From the NCBI GenBank assembly GCA_963733935.1, contig CAVTEQ010000018.1, forward strand, positions 124,001-188,000: a stretch of DNA of 64,000 nt, written 5' to 3'. Below are positions 8,079 to 17,609 of this stretch, piece after piece. The position numbers and the translations under genes were made by a program. Numbering within the stretch: position 1 is the first letter of the stretch; the number at the start of each line of letters is the position of its first letter. Under the pieces are notes generated by a model that saw nothing but the letters and a program-made list of their open reading frames with translations, searched no databases and had not been told where the DNA came from. The DNA comes from JAHFUA01 sp963733935. GTDB lineage: Bacteria; Acidobacteriota; Terriglobia; Terriglobales; Acidobacteriaceae.

Positions 8079-9545
8079 TTACCGCAGATGCAGACTGCGC
8101 AGCATGCTCTCGAAGGTTGGCCGCAGCTCGCTGAAGTCGCGTTCTGGAGCGATAAAGACCGCGTAGAGCACATTGCCATCGGGACGCGGCAAAGCCACCA
8201 GCCAGTCATGTTCCGGCTGGGGTCGGCCGTCCTGCTCGATGGGCGATTCGCCCGCCAGGTCGACGGAGCGGCCCTCGACGCTATTGACGCGCACCGGTTG
8301 CGGCCGGCCGCGGGCGCGCAGCGCGGGATTCGATTGCTCGAGCGAGCTGACGATGTCGTCGATTTTCTGATCGAGCGAAGCAGCTTTGGTGTCGGCAGAA
8401 TTGATAATCGCGCCGTAGGCGATGGTGCCTTGCATCATGCCGGCGGAGGGAGCCACCGTAACGCCATCGCCTTCCGGATCGCGCATAATCCGCCAGTTGT
8501 CAGGATAGGAAATGGTAAACAGGTTGTGCGCGAAGGTGCGGAAGTTGTCGCTCGGCTGGATCTCGCGATAAGAAACATTGGAGATGTCGCCGCCGTTGCC
8601 GCCATTGCCGCCGCGTGAGCCGCCGGCGGGCATCGAACCGTCTTGGCGGTTCTGCTGGCCCCATGCGCCGGAGCGCGCCCCTTGCGCGATCTCCTGCGAG
8701 CTGTAGGCGCGCTGGCCGCGGGCCGCCGCCTTTGCCTGGACGAAGGCTTCGCTGTCGTTCACGAAGTCCTTGGCCGGCCAACTGCGCACCTCGTCCTCGA
8801 TCGCCTGGGTGCGGTTGCCGGGACTGGGATGGTCGCTCAGGAACTGGGGCTGGCTGCTTCCCATGCTGGCCAGCTTCTGGAAGAACCGCGCCAGATAGCG
8901 CGGATCGTAGTTGGCCTTGTACATGATGATGGCGCCCACGGCGTCGGCCTGGGCCTCATCGGCGCGCGAGTACTTCATGGTGAGCACGCCGCCGGCAACG
9001 CCCGCGCCCATTTGTCCCAGGGCGCCAGCGGCGCCGCCCATGCTGCCCAGCACCGCGCCCAGCACGCCGGTGATGCCACGCGTCATCTGCGTCTTCTTCA
9101 TCTGCTTGATGGAGTGCTGCATGTACACGTGCGACATCTCGTGGGCCATCACGCCGGCCAGCTCGGCTTCGTTATCGGCGGCGAGAATGCTGCCCAGGTT
9201 GATGAACACCGGCCCGCCCGGCAGCGCGAAGGCGTTGATTTCCTTCTGGGGGATCACGTGAAACTCATACGGCCAGTTGTACTCCGGCGGAATGTTGGCC
9301 ATCAGCTTGCGCCCGAGCTGGCGCACGTACTGCGTCACCGTGCTCGAGTCGGACAGAACCGGCATCCTCCGGTAAACCTCGGCCGCGGCCTGCCGGCCAA
9401 TCTGCTCCTGCTTTTCCCGGGTAACGCCGGTGTCACCGGGATCAGGCAATTGCGGAGTGGAAACGGACGCCTGCAACTGCGTCGCGCCGAAGGCCGCCGC
9501 CAGAAGCAGCGACACGGCCCGCGTCCGGAACGAAACGTCTTTCAT
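8079..9545 (-). CDS. M48-family zinc metalloprotease, exported
   Basis: 488-residue periplasmic or membrane-associated M48 peptidase (BepA/YggG-like group). A signal peptide covers the first ~25 residues (AVSLLLAAAFGATQLQAS). The zinc site is VMAHEMSHVYMQHS (HExxH), preceded by AFALPGGPVFINLG, and the downstream Glu helix is in SRADEAQADAVG. A Gly-rich linker (GGSRGGNGGNGGD) leads to a C-terminal domain of unknown type. Such proteases take part in outer-membrane protein quality control. The last 53 bp are duplicated beyond the adjacent toxin-antitoxin pair. Confidence 0.92.
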   Translation of the reverse strand: MKDVSFRTRAVSLLLAAAFGATQLQASVSTPQLPDPGDTGVTREKQEQIGRQAAAEVYRRMPVLSDSSTVTQYVRQLGRKLMANIPPEYNWPYEFHVIPQKEINAFALPGGPVFINLGSILAADNEAELAGVMAHEMSHVYMQHSIKQMKKTQMTRGITGVLGAVLGSMGGAAGALGQMGAGVAGGVLTMKYSRADEAQADAVGAIIMYKANYDPRYLARFFQKLASMGSSQPQFLSDHPSPGNRTQAIEDEVRSWPAKDFVNDSEAFVQAKAAARGQRAYSSQEIAQGARSGAWGQQNRQDGSMPAGGSRGGNGGNGGDISNVSYREIQPSDNFRTFAHNLFTISYPDNWRIMRDPEGDGVTVAPSAGMMQGTIAYGAIINSADTKAASLDQKIDDIVSSLEQSNPALRARGRPQPVRVNSVEGRSVDLAGESPIEQDGRPQPEHDWLVALPRPDGNVLYAVFIAPERDFSELRPTFESMLRSLHLR

Positions 9546-9688
9546 GCCGTCTCTCCCACTGGCACGATTGTACAGAACCGGCAGAGGGTTGCCGCCACGC
9601 TTACCATTGCCAGGGATGAGAGATTAGATGCGCCGGGACCGCCGATCGTTGGATGGCTGATTTGGTGCGGTGGGAGCTTTACTGGTTC

Positions 9689-10852
9689 CTACTTCTGGGG
9701 ATTGAGCAGAGGGGTTGCGGCGAACTCGCGCCGGCTGGCGCCGCGGGTGGCGCGCGCTGATGCCGCTGCCGTGGCGCCGGCCGCCTGGCCATACTTCTCC
9801 AGGAGAACCGGCACCAGGGCTCCTTCTGCTTCCTTGACGAACACCAGCCGGTCGTCGGTAATATCGATGCGCACGAAGTCGCCAAGCTTGACCTGCGCCG
9901 TCGCCACCAGGTTGGCGAGCGGGAAAACGATATTCTTTTCAATCGCGCGCTTCAGGTGGCGCGCGCCGTACTTTGCGTCCGTGCCTTCCTGCATGAGGAA
10001 GTTCTTCACCTTGGGCGTGCAACTGAACACAAACTGGTTGTTGCCCGTGGCCTGCAGAATGCGCTGCTGCACCAGTCCGAGTTCGATCTCCAGGATCTGC
10101 TCCAGGTGCTCCGGCTTGAGCATCTTGAAGACCACCACCTTGTCGATGCGGTTCATGAACTCGGGGGAGAACTTGCGCCGCGCCGCCTCCTGTGCGGTGC
10201 GCGTGATCTTGTCGTCGATGCGCGCGTCGATAAACGCCGCCTGCTGGCGAAAACCCAGGGAGCCGTTGATCATCTCGTTCATCTCCGACGCCCCCAGGTT
10301 CGAGGTCATCACGATGATGCAGTGCGAGAGGTCCACGCGCCGGTTGTCGCCCAGAGTGAGCGTGGCTTTGTCCAGGATGCCGAGCAGCAGTTGCCAGAGC
10401 GCGTCCGAGGCCTTTTCGATCTCGTCGAACAGCAGCAACGTGAGCTTTAGCTTGTCGGTGTGCCACTGGTTGAGCGCTTCCTGGGTGAGCAGGGGATGAG
10501 TTTCACGATGGCCCAGATATCCCGGCGGCGAGCCGATCAGCTTGGCGATCTCGTGGCTGTGCTGGAATTCCGCGCAATCGATCTTGATGCACGCGTGCAC
10601 GTCGTCAAACAGGGCTTCCGCCACCGCCTCGACCACGCGCGTCTTGCCGGAACCGGTCGGGCCGAGGAAGAGCAGGTTGCCCACGGGACGGCCGGGCGCG
10701 TTCAGCCCCGCCAGAAACATCTGATAGATTTCGGCGACTTTCTCGATGGCCGCGTCCTGTCCCACGATCCTGCGCCGCAGGGCAGTCTCGAATTCCTGCG
10801 CGTCGTTACTGCGGCGGTTGGGATCAAGCGCGGTGCTTAAGCCGGTTTTCAT
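9689..10852 (-). CDS. AAA+ ATPase, Clp-like (AAA_2) single-module protein
   Basis: 387 residues with one AAA+ module like the second ATPase domain of ClpA/ClpB. Visible motifs are Walker A LGPTGSGKT, Walker B LLLFDEIEKA, pore-loop-like SPPGYLGH, sensor-1 MTSNLG and a C-terminal D2-small region with KYGARHLKRAIEK (sensor 2 Arg). The N-terminal part (EFETALRRRIVGQDAAIEKVAE) is the usual lead-in. It lacks the N-domain and first ATPase module of ClpA/B, and lacks a ClpX zinc finger. It probably unfolds or remodels proteins; its partner is unknown. No ClpP gene is nearby. Confidence 0.88.
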   Translation of the reverse strand: MKTGLSTALDPNRRSNDAQEFETALRRRIVGQDAAIEKVAEIYQMFLAGLNAPGRPVGNLLFLGPTGSGKTRVVEAVAEALFDDVHACIKIDCAEFQHSHEIAKLIGSPPGYLGHRETHPLLTQEALNQWHTDKLKLTLLLFDEIEKASDALWQLLLGILDKATLTLGDNRRVDLSHCIIVMTSNLGASEMNEMINGSLGFRQQAAFIDARIDDKITRTAQEAARRKFSPEFMNRIDKVVVFKMLKPEHLEQILEIELGLVQQRILQATGNNQFVFSCTPKVKNFLMQEGTDAKYGARHLKRAIEKNIVFPLANLVATAQVKLGDFVRIDITDDRLVFVKEAEGALVPVLLEKYGQAAGATAAASARATRGASRREFAATPLLNPQK

Positions 10853-11259
10853 AAGTTCAGGCCCCTCTCTTGCTACGTTCGGGCCACGCTTCGCGTGTAA
10901 AACCGTTCACGTGCTCTCGTTCAGATGGAGTGAACGGCTTTTCGAGTTGCAATCACCTCGCGGCAATCGCTGCAAGTGGCCCTCCACATCCGTCTATTTG
11001 TTAGATGCAGAGAGGCTGCTGATGAGCCAGGGAGCTGTGGAAAAAGCCTTGGAGGGTTTTTTGACATCCGCACGACCGCCAGTCACGTCTAATAGAGGGC
11101 TGCGAGTGGGTTTCTTCGTCCTTCGCTCGAAGCCCTCCTTCGGAAAGCCCGTCGAATCCGATTCGACGCCGCATACCCTCCGGTATAATGCTTTCGCGTA
11201 CCCCAGCGCACTAAAGCCAAGCGTTCGCAGCCGCCGCTGCCAAGAAGGAGCTCCCATCC
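10853..11259. other. 407-bp intergenic region between divergent genes
   Basis: Contains an inverted repeat CCGTTCAC (10903-10910) / GTGAACGG (10930-10937) followed by CTTTT, which could be a small terminator-like hairpin or an operator. It also holds the ilvE promoter region described separately. No convincing gene or RNA was seen in the rest. Confidence 0.5.
11151..11189 (+). promoter_or_regulatory. ilvE promoter with overlapping palindromic operator
   Basis: TATAAT at 11184-11189 is a consensus -10 box about 70 bp before the ilvE ATG. Just upstream, GTCGAATC-C-GATTCGAC (11151-11167) is a perfect 8-bp inverted repeat covering the -35 position (TTCGAC). Its placement is what a repressor or activator site would show. 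Confidence 0.5.
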
Positions 11260-12207
11260 ATGGCCGTGAAGAAGACCGACAAGATCTGGCACAACGGGAA
11301 GTTCATCAACTGGGAGGACGCCACCCTGCACGTGATGTCGCACGTGGTGCACTACGGCTCGTCCGTGTTCGAGGGCGTCCGCTGCTACTCCCAGCCCAAG
11401 GGACCGGGCATCTTCCGCGCCCCCGAGCATATGCAGCGCCTCATCAACTCGGCCAAGATTTACCGCATGGACGTAGAGTACAGCCGCGAGGAGCTGGTCT
11501 CCGCCATGGTCGAACTCGTACGGATCAATGGCGTGGCGCCGTGCTACATCCGGCCGATCGTGCTGCGTGGATACGGTCAGTTAGGCGTGAACCCGCTGGA
11601 GTCGCCGATCCAAGTGTACATCGCCAACTACGAGTGGGGACGCTACCTCGGCCACGGCTCCGACGAGGGCGTGGATGTCTGCGTGTCCTCGTGGAACCGG
11701 CTGGCGCCCAATACCATGCCGGCCATGTCGAAAGCCGGCGCCAACTACATGAACTCACAGCTCATCAAGATGGAAGCTCTGACCAACGGCTACGTGGAGG
11801 GCATTGCGCTCGACGTGCAGGGCTACGTCAGCGAGGGTTCGGGGGAGAACCTGTTCGTCGTGCATCAGGGCTCGCTCTATACGCCGCCGCTCGGCAACTC
11901 GATCTTGCCGGGCATCACCCGCGACTCCGTGCTGCAACTGGCGAAGGAGATGGCCATCCCCGTGGTCGAGCAACTGATTCCCCGGGAAATGCTCTACATC
12001 GCCGATGAAGTGTTCTTCAGCGGCACCGCGGCCGAGATCACGCCCATCCGCTCCGTGGACAAGATCACCGTCGGCAAGGGCGCGATTGGTCCGGTCACCA
12101 AGGCGCTGCAACGTGAATTCTTCAACATCGTGAACGGAGCCGTGCCGGACCGCTTCCACTGGCTCACGCCGGTGCCGGTCTCAAGCGCTCAGCCGGTCTC
12201 GGTATAG
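11260..12207 (+). CDS. ilvE: Branched-chain amino acid aminotransferase
   Basis: 315-residue fold-type IV PLP enzyme that makes Leu, Ile and Val from their 2-oxo acids with glutamate. Characteristic blocks are KIWHNGKFINWEDA, HYGSSVFEGVRCY, PIVLRGYGQLGVNP, AGANYMNSQLIKMEA (with the region of the PLP lysine), GYVSEGSGENLFVV and DEVFFSGTAAEITPI. The start ATG follows AAGAAGGAG. It stands alone between a divergent AAA+ gene and a convergent dehydrogenase, with a palindromic site over its promoter. Confidence 0.95.
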   Translation: MAVKKTDKIWHNGKFINWEDATLHVMSHVVHYGSSVFEGVRCYSQPKGPGIFRAPEHMQRLINSAKIYRMDVEYSREELVSAMVELVRINGVAPCYIRPIVLRGYGQLGVNPLESPIQVYIANYEWGRYLGHGSDEGVDVCVSSWNRLAPNTMPAMSKAGANYMNSQLIKMEALTNGYVEGIALDVQGYVSEGSGENLFVVHQGSLYTPPLGNSILPGITRDSVLQLAKEMAIPVVEQLIPREMLYIADEVFFSGTAAEITPIRSVDKITVGKGAIGPVTKALQREFFNIVNGAVPDRFHWLTPVPVSSAQPVSV

Positions 12208-12214
12208 AACATTG

Positions 12215-12279
12215 GCCACAGAGGCACAGAGACACGGGGGAAAATCCGCAAAATCTCTGTGCCTCTGTGCCTCTGTGGC
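12215..12279. repeat. Long intergenic palindrome, CACAGAG family (family A)
   Basis: Left arm GCCACAGAGGCACAGAG..., right arm ...CTCTGTGCCTCTGTGGC, folding into one long hairpin whose arms have an internal ~8-nt period. It fills the gap between the convergent ilvE and NADH dehydrogenase genes, starting 8 bp after one stop and ending 9 bp before the other. Confidence 0.8.
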
Positions 12280-12287
12280 TATCGCCG

Positions 12288-13541
12288 TTATCTATCGGTA
12301 ATCAGCCGCGGCCCGCGCTGCGAGGCAAAGTATGCCCAGGTCCAGTTCACCATCACCAATAGGCGATTGCGAAAGCCGATCAGCCACAGGATGTGAATGA
12401 ACAGCCACACCATCCAGGCGATCCAGCCGGCGAGATGAACGCCGAATATATCGGCCACAGCGGCGGCGCGGCCAATAGTTGCCAGATTGCCGAGGTCTTT
12501 GTAGTGGAACGGTTGCCGCATCTGCCCTTCGATCTCACGCCCGATGTTTGCGGCCACCGCCCGGCCCTGCTGAATGGCGACTTGAGCGACGCCAGGCAGC
12601 GGTTTTCCGTGCTCGTCCTGGAAGAGCGCCAAATCGCCGATAACGAACACTTCCGGATGCTGCAGCAGACTGCAATCGTTCCCCACCGGAACCCGCCCCG
12701 CGCGGTCGGTGTTGGTGCAGAGCAGGCGGCCCAGTCCGGAGGCGGCCACTCCGGCCGCCCAGACCGTCAGCGTGGACGGAATCACTTCATCGCCGACGCG
12801 AATACTGCCCGGCTCAACTGCGCTGACCATGGCGCTCGTGCGCACCTCCACGCCGAGCCGGCGGAGCTGCTCTTCCGCCTTGCGAGACAGATCCTCGGGA
12901 TACGTGGGCAGCACGCGTGGCGCGCCTTCGAGCAGCAGCACGCGAGAGTGTTTGGTTTGAATCTTGCGGAAGTCCTTGGCCAGGGTGCGGACGGCGATTT
13001 CGGCGATCGCCCCGGCCAGTTCCACGCCGGTGGGGCCAGCGCCCACGATGACGAAGCTCAGCGGACCGGGGTTTCTGCCTTCCGCCGCCTGGCGTTCCGC
13101 CACTTCATAGGCCAGCAGCACGCGCCGGCGAATCTGCAGCGCGTCCTCGATGGTCTTCAGCCCGGGCGCCAGCGGTTCCCAGTCGTCGTGTCCGAAATAA
13201 GAGTGCTGCGCCCCCGGCGCGACCACCAGGTAGTCATAGTCGAGGCGTCCGCCGTCCGCGAGCAGGACCTCGCGCTCCTCGAGCGCAAATCCCACCACCT
13301 CGGCCAGCAGGACCTCAACATTTTCAAAGTGGCGCAGGATCGAGCGGATAGGGGAAGCAATGTCACCTGGCGAGAGCGCCGCCGTGGCCACCTGATAGAG
13401 CAGCGGCTGGAAAGTATGATGGTTCTTGCGGTCAACCAGCGTGATGCGCACCGGCTGGCGGGCCAGGGCGCGCGCGCAGTAGAGCCCGCCAAAGCCTCCG
13501 CCCACGATCACCACCCGCGGTCCGGTTTGCCAGTCGGCCAT
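12288..13541 (-). CDS. NAD(P)/FAD-dependent oxidoreductase, type II NADH dehydrogenase-like
   Basis: 417 residues. It starts with a Rossmann FAD motif VVIVGGGFGGLYCARAL and has a second NAD(P) motif FVIVGAGPTGVELAGAI near residue 165. Other NDH-2 features are DRKNHHTFQPLLYQVATA, VWAAGVAASGLG, VFVIGDLALFQ and GVAQVAIQQGRAVAANI. The C-terminal hydrophobic segment (GWIAWMVWLFIHILWLIGF) would anchor it to the inner membrane, where such enzymes pass electrons from NADH to quinone without pumping protons. It is read as monocistronic. Confidence 0.92.
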   Translation of the reverse strand: MADWQTGPRVVIVGGGFGGLYCARALARQPVRITLVDRKNHHTFQPLLYQVATAALSPGDIASPIRSILRHFENVEVLLAEVVGFALEEREVLLADGGRLDYDYLVVAPGAQHSYFGHDDWEPLAPGLKTIEDALQIRRRVLLAYEVAERQAAEGRNPGPLSFVIVGAGPTGVELAGAIAEIAVRTLAKDFRKIQTKHSRVLLLEGAPRVLPTYPEDLSRKAEEQLRRLGVEVRTSAMVSAVEPGSIRVGDEVIPSTLTVWAAGVAASGLGRLLCTNTDRAGRVPVGNDCSLLQHPEVFVIGDLALFQDEHGKPLPGVAQVAIQQGRAVAANIGREIEGQMRQPFHYKDLGNLATIGRAAAVADIFGVHLAGWIAWMVWLFIHILWLIGFRNRLLVMVNWTWAYFASQRGPRLITDR

Positions 13542-13657
13542 AATCTTTCCCTATCGAGGAGATGCCGCAACCGGGACGCTCGACTCCGAAGTACGCGACC
13601 CTCTGGTTACTATCCGCCGTTTCCCTTTCGTGTTAGCTTCAGCGACTAGGCAAGGCA

Positions 13658-14779
13658 ATGCATGTAGACGAACTGCTGCGCACCGCCATGGAGCGCAAAG
13701 CTTCCGACCTCCACCTGAAGGTGGGCAACTATCCTCATATCCGCGTGGATGGTGAGCTGGTTGCGCTGTCCGATCAGCCGCGGGTCTCCGCCGAAGACAT
13801 GCTGAACATGGCCTTCAGCATGATGTCCAACCGGCAGAAGCAGAAATTCAAGGAAAACGCCGAGCTCGACCTTGCCTACGGCGTGGCCGGACTGGGACGC
13901 TTCCGCGTTAACGTCTACCAGCAGCGCGGCAACGTAGGCATCGCTTTCCGCGTCATTCCGACCAAGATTCTGCCGCTCGACGAACTGCACCTGCCGCCCA
14001 TAGTGGAAAAGATCTGCGACGAGCAGCGTGGGCTGGTGCTGGTCACCGGCATCACCGGCTCCGGCAAGTCCACCACTCTGGCCGCGATGATCGACCGCAT
14101 CAATTCCGGCCGGCCCGAGCACATCATCACCATCGAGGACCCAATCGAGTTTCTGCACCGCGATAAGAAAGGCTTTGTCAACCAGCGCGAGGTGGAAGTC
14201 GACACACCGTCCTTCGCTTCAGCGTTGCGCGCCAGCCTGCGCCAGGACCCCGACACCATCCTGGTCGGCGAAATGCGCGACATCGAGACCATCGGCACCG
14301 CCCTGCTGGCGGCCGAAACCGGTCACCTCGTGCTCTCTACCCTGCACACTCTGGACGCGGTCGAGACCGTCAACCGCACCATCGCGGTCTTTCCGCCCTC
14401 AGAGCAGAGGCAGGTCCGCATGCAACTGGCTGCCACTCTCAAGGCCGTCATCAGCCAGCGTCTGGTCAAGCGCTGCGACGGTCCCGGACGCGTGCCGGCC
14501 GTCGAGATCCTGATCAGCACTGCCTACATCAAGGAATGCATCGTCACCCCGGAACGGACGCGGCACATCAAGGAAGCGCTCTCCACCGGGACCTCGCAGT
14601 ACGGCATGCAGACCTTCGACCAGTCGCTCTACGACCTCTACATGCAGGGCCTGATTTCCTTCGAGGTTGCCATGGAAACCGCTTCCAACCCCGACGACTT
14701 CAAGCTGCGAGTGCAGGGCATCGCCTCCACCGCCGATGCCGCCCGCGACGAGATGCAGCGCGCCGGATACGGCAGATAG
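13658..14779 (+). CDS. pilT: Type IV pilus twitching motility ATPase PilT
   Basis: 373-residue secretion-type ATPase that powers pilus retraction. It shows Walker A GITGSGKSTT, Asp box/Walker B region ILVGEMRDIETI, His box GHLVLSTLHTLDAVET and the PilT-specific C-terminal stretch YGMQTFDQSLYDLY (compare the AIRNLIRE region, not clearly seen). Length is normal for PilT. No pilin or assembly genes adjoin it; recX follows after a palindrome. The MglA GTPase at 5.5 kb could belong to the same motility circuit. Confidence 0.93.
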   Translation: MHVDELLRTAMERKASDLHLKVGNYPHIRVDGELVALSDQPRVSAEDMLNMAFSMMSNRQKQKFKENAELDLAYGVAGLGRFRVNVYQQRGNVGIAFRVIPTKILPLDELHLPPIVEKICDEQRGLVLVTGITGSGKSTTLAAMIDRINSGRPEHIITIEDPIEFLHRDKKGFVNQREVEVDTPSFASALRASLRQDPDTILVGEMRDIETIGTALLAAETGHLVLSTLHTLDAVETVNRTIAVFPPSEQRQVRMQLAATLKAVISQRLVKRCDGPGRVPAVEILISTAYIKECIVTPERTRHIKEALSTGTSQYGMQTFDQSLYDLYMQGLISFEVAMETASNPDDFKLRVQGIASTADAARDEMQRAGYGR

Positions 14780-14796
14780 CGCCGTTCCTTTTTCCT

Positions 14797-14869
14797 ACCG
14801 CCGAGACGCCGAGATCGCAGAGGGATCTTCTTTGGCATTGAACTCGGCGTCCTCGGCGACTCGGTGGTG
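14797..14869. repeat. Diverged intergenic palindrome
   Basis: Left arm ACCGCCGAGACGCCGAG and right arm CTCGGCGACTCGGTGGT form an imperfect hairpin just after pilT. The architecture resembles family A elements (period-8 arms, short loop), but the arm word is GCCGAGAC instead of CACAGAGG. Confidence 0.6.
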
Positions 14870-14899
14870 AATCCTTTTTTAGCTGAAGTGTGGTGAAAT

Positions 14900-15433
14900 A
14901 TGCTGGTGGCATTCCAGCGCACCAAAATCTACGACCCGTCCACCTTGTACGAGTACGCCGTTGGCGCGCTGGCGCGCAAGATGCGCAGCGTAGCGGAACT
15001 CAAGCGTCTGCTGCGGCAACGTCTGCCTGCGGGAGCGGAGAGCGAAGCGCTGGCCGAGGCTGTGGTGGCCAAGTTGAAAGACCAGAAATACCTCAACGAC
15101 ACCGCTTATGCCGGCGCTTACTCTTCGTACCGCAAGGAAAACCAGAAATTCGGGCGCTTGCGCGTGGTGTCTGACTTGAAGGCGCGGGGCGTGCACGCGG
15201 ACGTTATCGCCAAGGCCGTCGGCTCCGCCTACGCGGGCACCAGCGAGGAAAAGCTGGCCCGCGAACATCTCCGGCGCAAACGCATGAAAAAGCCGGCTGG
15301 CGCCAAAGATGCTGCGCGCATCTTCCGCGCCCTGGTGCGCGCGGGCTACACCAGCCGCACCATCATCCGCATCCTCAAGCAGTGGGATGTGGACGACGAA
15401 GTCCTCACCGTGCTGGAGTCGGAACAGCCCTGA
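14900..15433 (+). CDS. recX: Regulatory protein RecX
   Basis: 177-residue helical protein of the RecX family, which binds RecA filaments and inhibits recombinase activity. Typical three-helix repeats are visible: ALARKMRSVAELKRLLRQR, KLKDQKYLNDTAYA, and LKARGVHADVIAKAV, ending in RALVRAGYTSRTIIRILKQW. It directly precedes recN (another recombination/repair gene), separated by about 50 bp. No recA is in the window. Confidence 0.88.
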   Translation: MLVAFQRTKIYDPSTLYEYAVGALARKMRSVAELKRLLRQRLPAGAESEALAEAVVAKLKDQKYLNDTAYAGAYSSYRKENQKFGRLRVVSDLKARGVHADVIAKAVGSAYAGTSEEKLAREHLRRKRMKKPAGAKDAARIFRALVRAGYTSRTIIRILKQWDVDDEVLTVLESEQP

Positions 15434-15485
15434 CGCAAGGCCGGTTCTCCTCATGCGCGCCTGTGCTATGCTGCACGCAAAAGCA

Positions 15486-17166
15486 ATGGGAAGCGTGCTG
15501 CGTGAGCTGCGGGTAGAAAACTACGCTGTCATCGATAATGTAGCCGTCGAATTCGCGCCCGGTCTGAACCTGCTCACCGGTGAGACCGGGGCCGGCAAGT
15601 CCCTCCTGATCGACGCTCTGGCGCTGCTCCTGGGAGAAAAATCATCTTCTGATATGGTCCGCAACGGAGCGGAAAAAGCAGTGGTGTCGGCTGTCTTCGA
15701 AGCCGAGGGCGCAGCCGTGAAGGTGCTCGACGCGAACGGCATCGATTGCGCCGAAGGCGAAATCATCCTGCGGCGCGAGATCGCCGCCGGCGGCAAGAAC
15801 CGGGTCTTCGTCAACAACCAGCCGGCCACGGTAGCCGTACTGAAGCTCCTGGCGCCACACCTGGCGGCGGTGCACGCGCAGATGGAGTCGCTGCTTGCCT
15901 TCGACGGCGAGGCGCGCCTGGAGCTGCTCGACGCCTTCGCCGGCGTGGAGACCAACCTCACTGAAGAGAAATACCTTCAATGGCGTGAGCTGCGCGAACG
16001 CATCGCCGAACTCGAGCGCGATGAGCAGGACCGCCTGCGGCTGGCCGACATGTGGAGCTTCCAGAAAAAAGAGATCGAGCTGGCTCAGCTGGAGCCCGGC
16101 GAAGACGAGCGCCTGGAGGCCGAGAAGCGCGTGCTGGCCAATTCCGAGAAGATCTATGCCGCGGCCATGGGCGCTTACGAAGCGCTGTACGAAGGCAACG
16201 CAGCCGCCGCCACGTCCCTCCGCACGGCAGCGAAGGCATCTGGAAGAGCTCGCGCGATACGACTCGAAATTCCAGGAGGCGCTAGCGGCGCTGGAGACGG
16301 CGCGGCTGGCGGTTGAAGACGTTGGCGTCACAGTGCGTGACTACGGTGAGCGCGTGGAAGCTTCGCCCGGGCGCTTGGAGAAAGTCGAAGACCGGCTGGC
16401 ACAGCTCGACCGCCTCAAGCGCAAGTACGGCGCCACACTCGCGGACGTCATCGCTTACGGCGAAGAGGTCGCACGCAAGATGGATGAAGTCGAAAATCGC
16501 GACGAGGTCCTGAAGAAATTGCGGCAAGAACTGGCGGATGCGGGCGCGGAGTACCTGGAAGCGGCGCGGGCGCTCTCCCGCCGGCGCTACCAGGCAGCGC
16601 GCAAGCTCGAGAAGCTGGTGGAGACGGAACTCGAAGACCTGGCGATGAAGGGCCATTTCAAAGCGGAGGTCAGCGGCTCGGACGAGCCGGAGAACTGGTC
16701 GCCGGCGGGCTTCGATCGCGCCTCGTACCTGATCGCTACCAATCCCGGCGAGCCGCTGCGCCCGGCGGAGCAGATCGCCTCGGGCGGCGAACTCTCGCGC
16801 GTAATGCTGGCACTGAAAGTGAGCGTGGAGAGCGGCGCGACCACGAAACGAAAGCGCGGACGTACGCTGGTGTTCGATGAGATCGATACCGGTATTGGCG
16901 GGCGCGCGGCCGAAGCCGTGGGTAAGAAGCTGCGTGCGCTGGCGCGGGCCCACCAGGTGGTCTGCATCACGCACCTGCCGCAAATTGCGGCATTCGCGGA
17001 CCATCATTATCTCATCGAGAAGCGCGAAACCGGCGGACGCTCCCGCACCACGGTGCGCCGCCTCAAAGACGACGAGCGGCAGGAAGAAATCGCCCGCATG
17101 CTGAGCGGTGCGCGGCTGACGGAGACCTCGCGCAAGCATGCGGAGGCCATGCTAAGGGATGCCTGA
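15486..17166 (+). CDS. recN: DNA repair protein RecN, frameshifted as written
   Basis: SMC-like ATPase for double-strand break repair. The N-terminal part begins MGSVLRELRVENYAVIDN with Walker A TGETGAGKS; the C-terminal part carries the ABC signature SGGELSRVMLALK and Walker B LVFDEIDTGIGG plus HLPQIAAFADHH. The reading frame changes at about 16235: dropping one G of the GG at 16235-16236 gives AAKHLEELARYDSKFQ and restores a full ~560-residue RecN. ATG 15486 fits the family N-terminus; 15453 and 15468 are in-frame alternatives. Single-copy repair genes rarely decay this cleanly, so an assembly error is the likelier cause. Confidence 0.9.
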
Positions 17167-17198
17167 TTTACGATCGTTCGGCTGCGCCTGGCAAACAC

Positions 17199-17609
17199 CT
17201 AAGTGGCCCAGTCCTGCACCTTCAAACCACGTACCCGGCGAAACTCCCTTTCGTTGTTTGTGACCAGGATCAGCCCCGCCGCTACAGCATGGGCGGCGAT
17301 CCACAAATCGTTGTTTCCGATCATCGTGCCTCCGGCTTCCAATTCGGCGCGAATCGTTCCGTAGGCCTCTGCCGCAGTTTCCGGCAAGGGGAGAGCGGGC
17401 AGCAGATTGACAAGTTCCTTCAACCGCAGCAGCGCTGCAGCTTGGTGAACACTTTTCGCCACTCCGTAAAGCAGTTCTCCGTATGTAATCACAGAGAGCG
17501 CTGCTTCTCCGGGACGGAGCCCGCGAAATCGCCGTAGAACCTCCTCCGGGCGCTTCTGCCGGATATAAATGCAGATGTTCGTGTCTAACAGGTAGCGAGG
17601 CTCCATCAC
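17199..17609 (-). CDS. vapC: VapC-type PIN-domain toxin
   Basis: 136-residue PIN-domain ribonuclease toxin. Four acidic positions expected of the active site are seen: YLLDTNICIYI, the Glu in VITYGELLYGV, NDLWIAAHA (Asp) and the distal TNNEREF. Start ATG overlaps the end of the upstream vapB by 4 bp, so the pair is translationally coupled. In this family the toxin cleaves RNA (often initiator tRNA) when the antitoxin is lost. Confidence 0.92.
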   Translation of the reverse strand: MMEPRYLLDTNICIYIRQKRPEEVLRRFRGLRPGEAALSVITYGELLYGVAKSVHQAAALLRLKELVNLLPALPLPETAAEAYGTIRAELEAGGTMIGNNDLWIAAHAVAAGLILVTNNEREFRRVRGLKVQDWAT

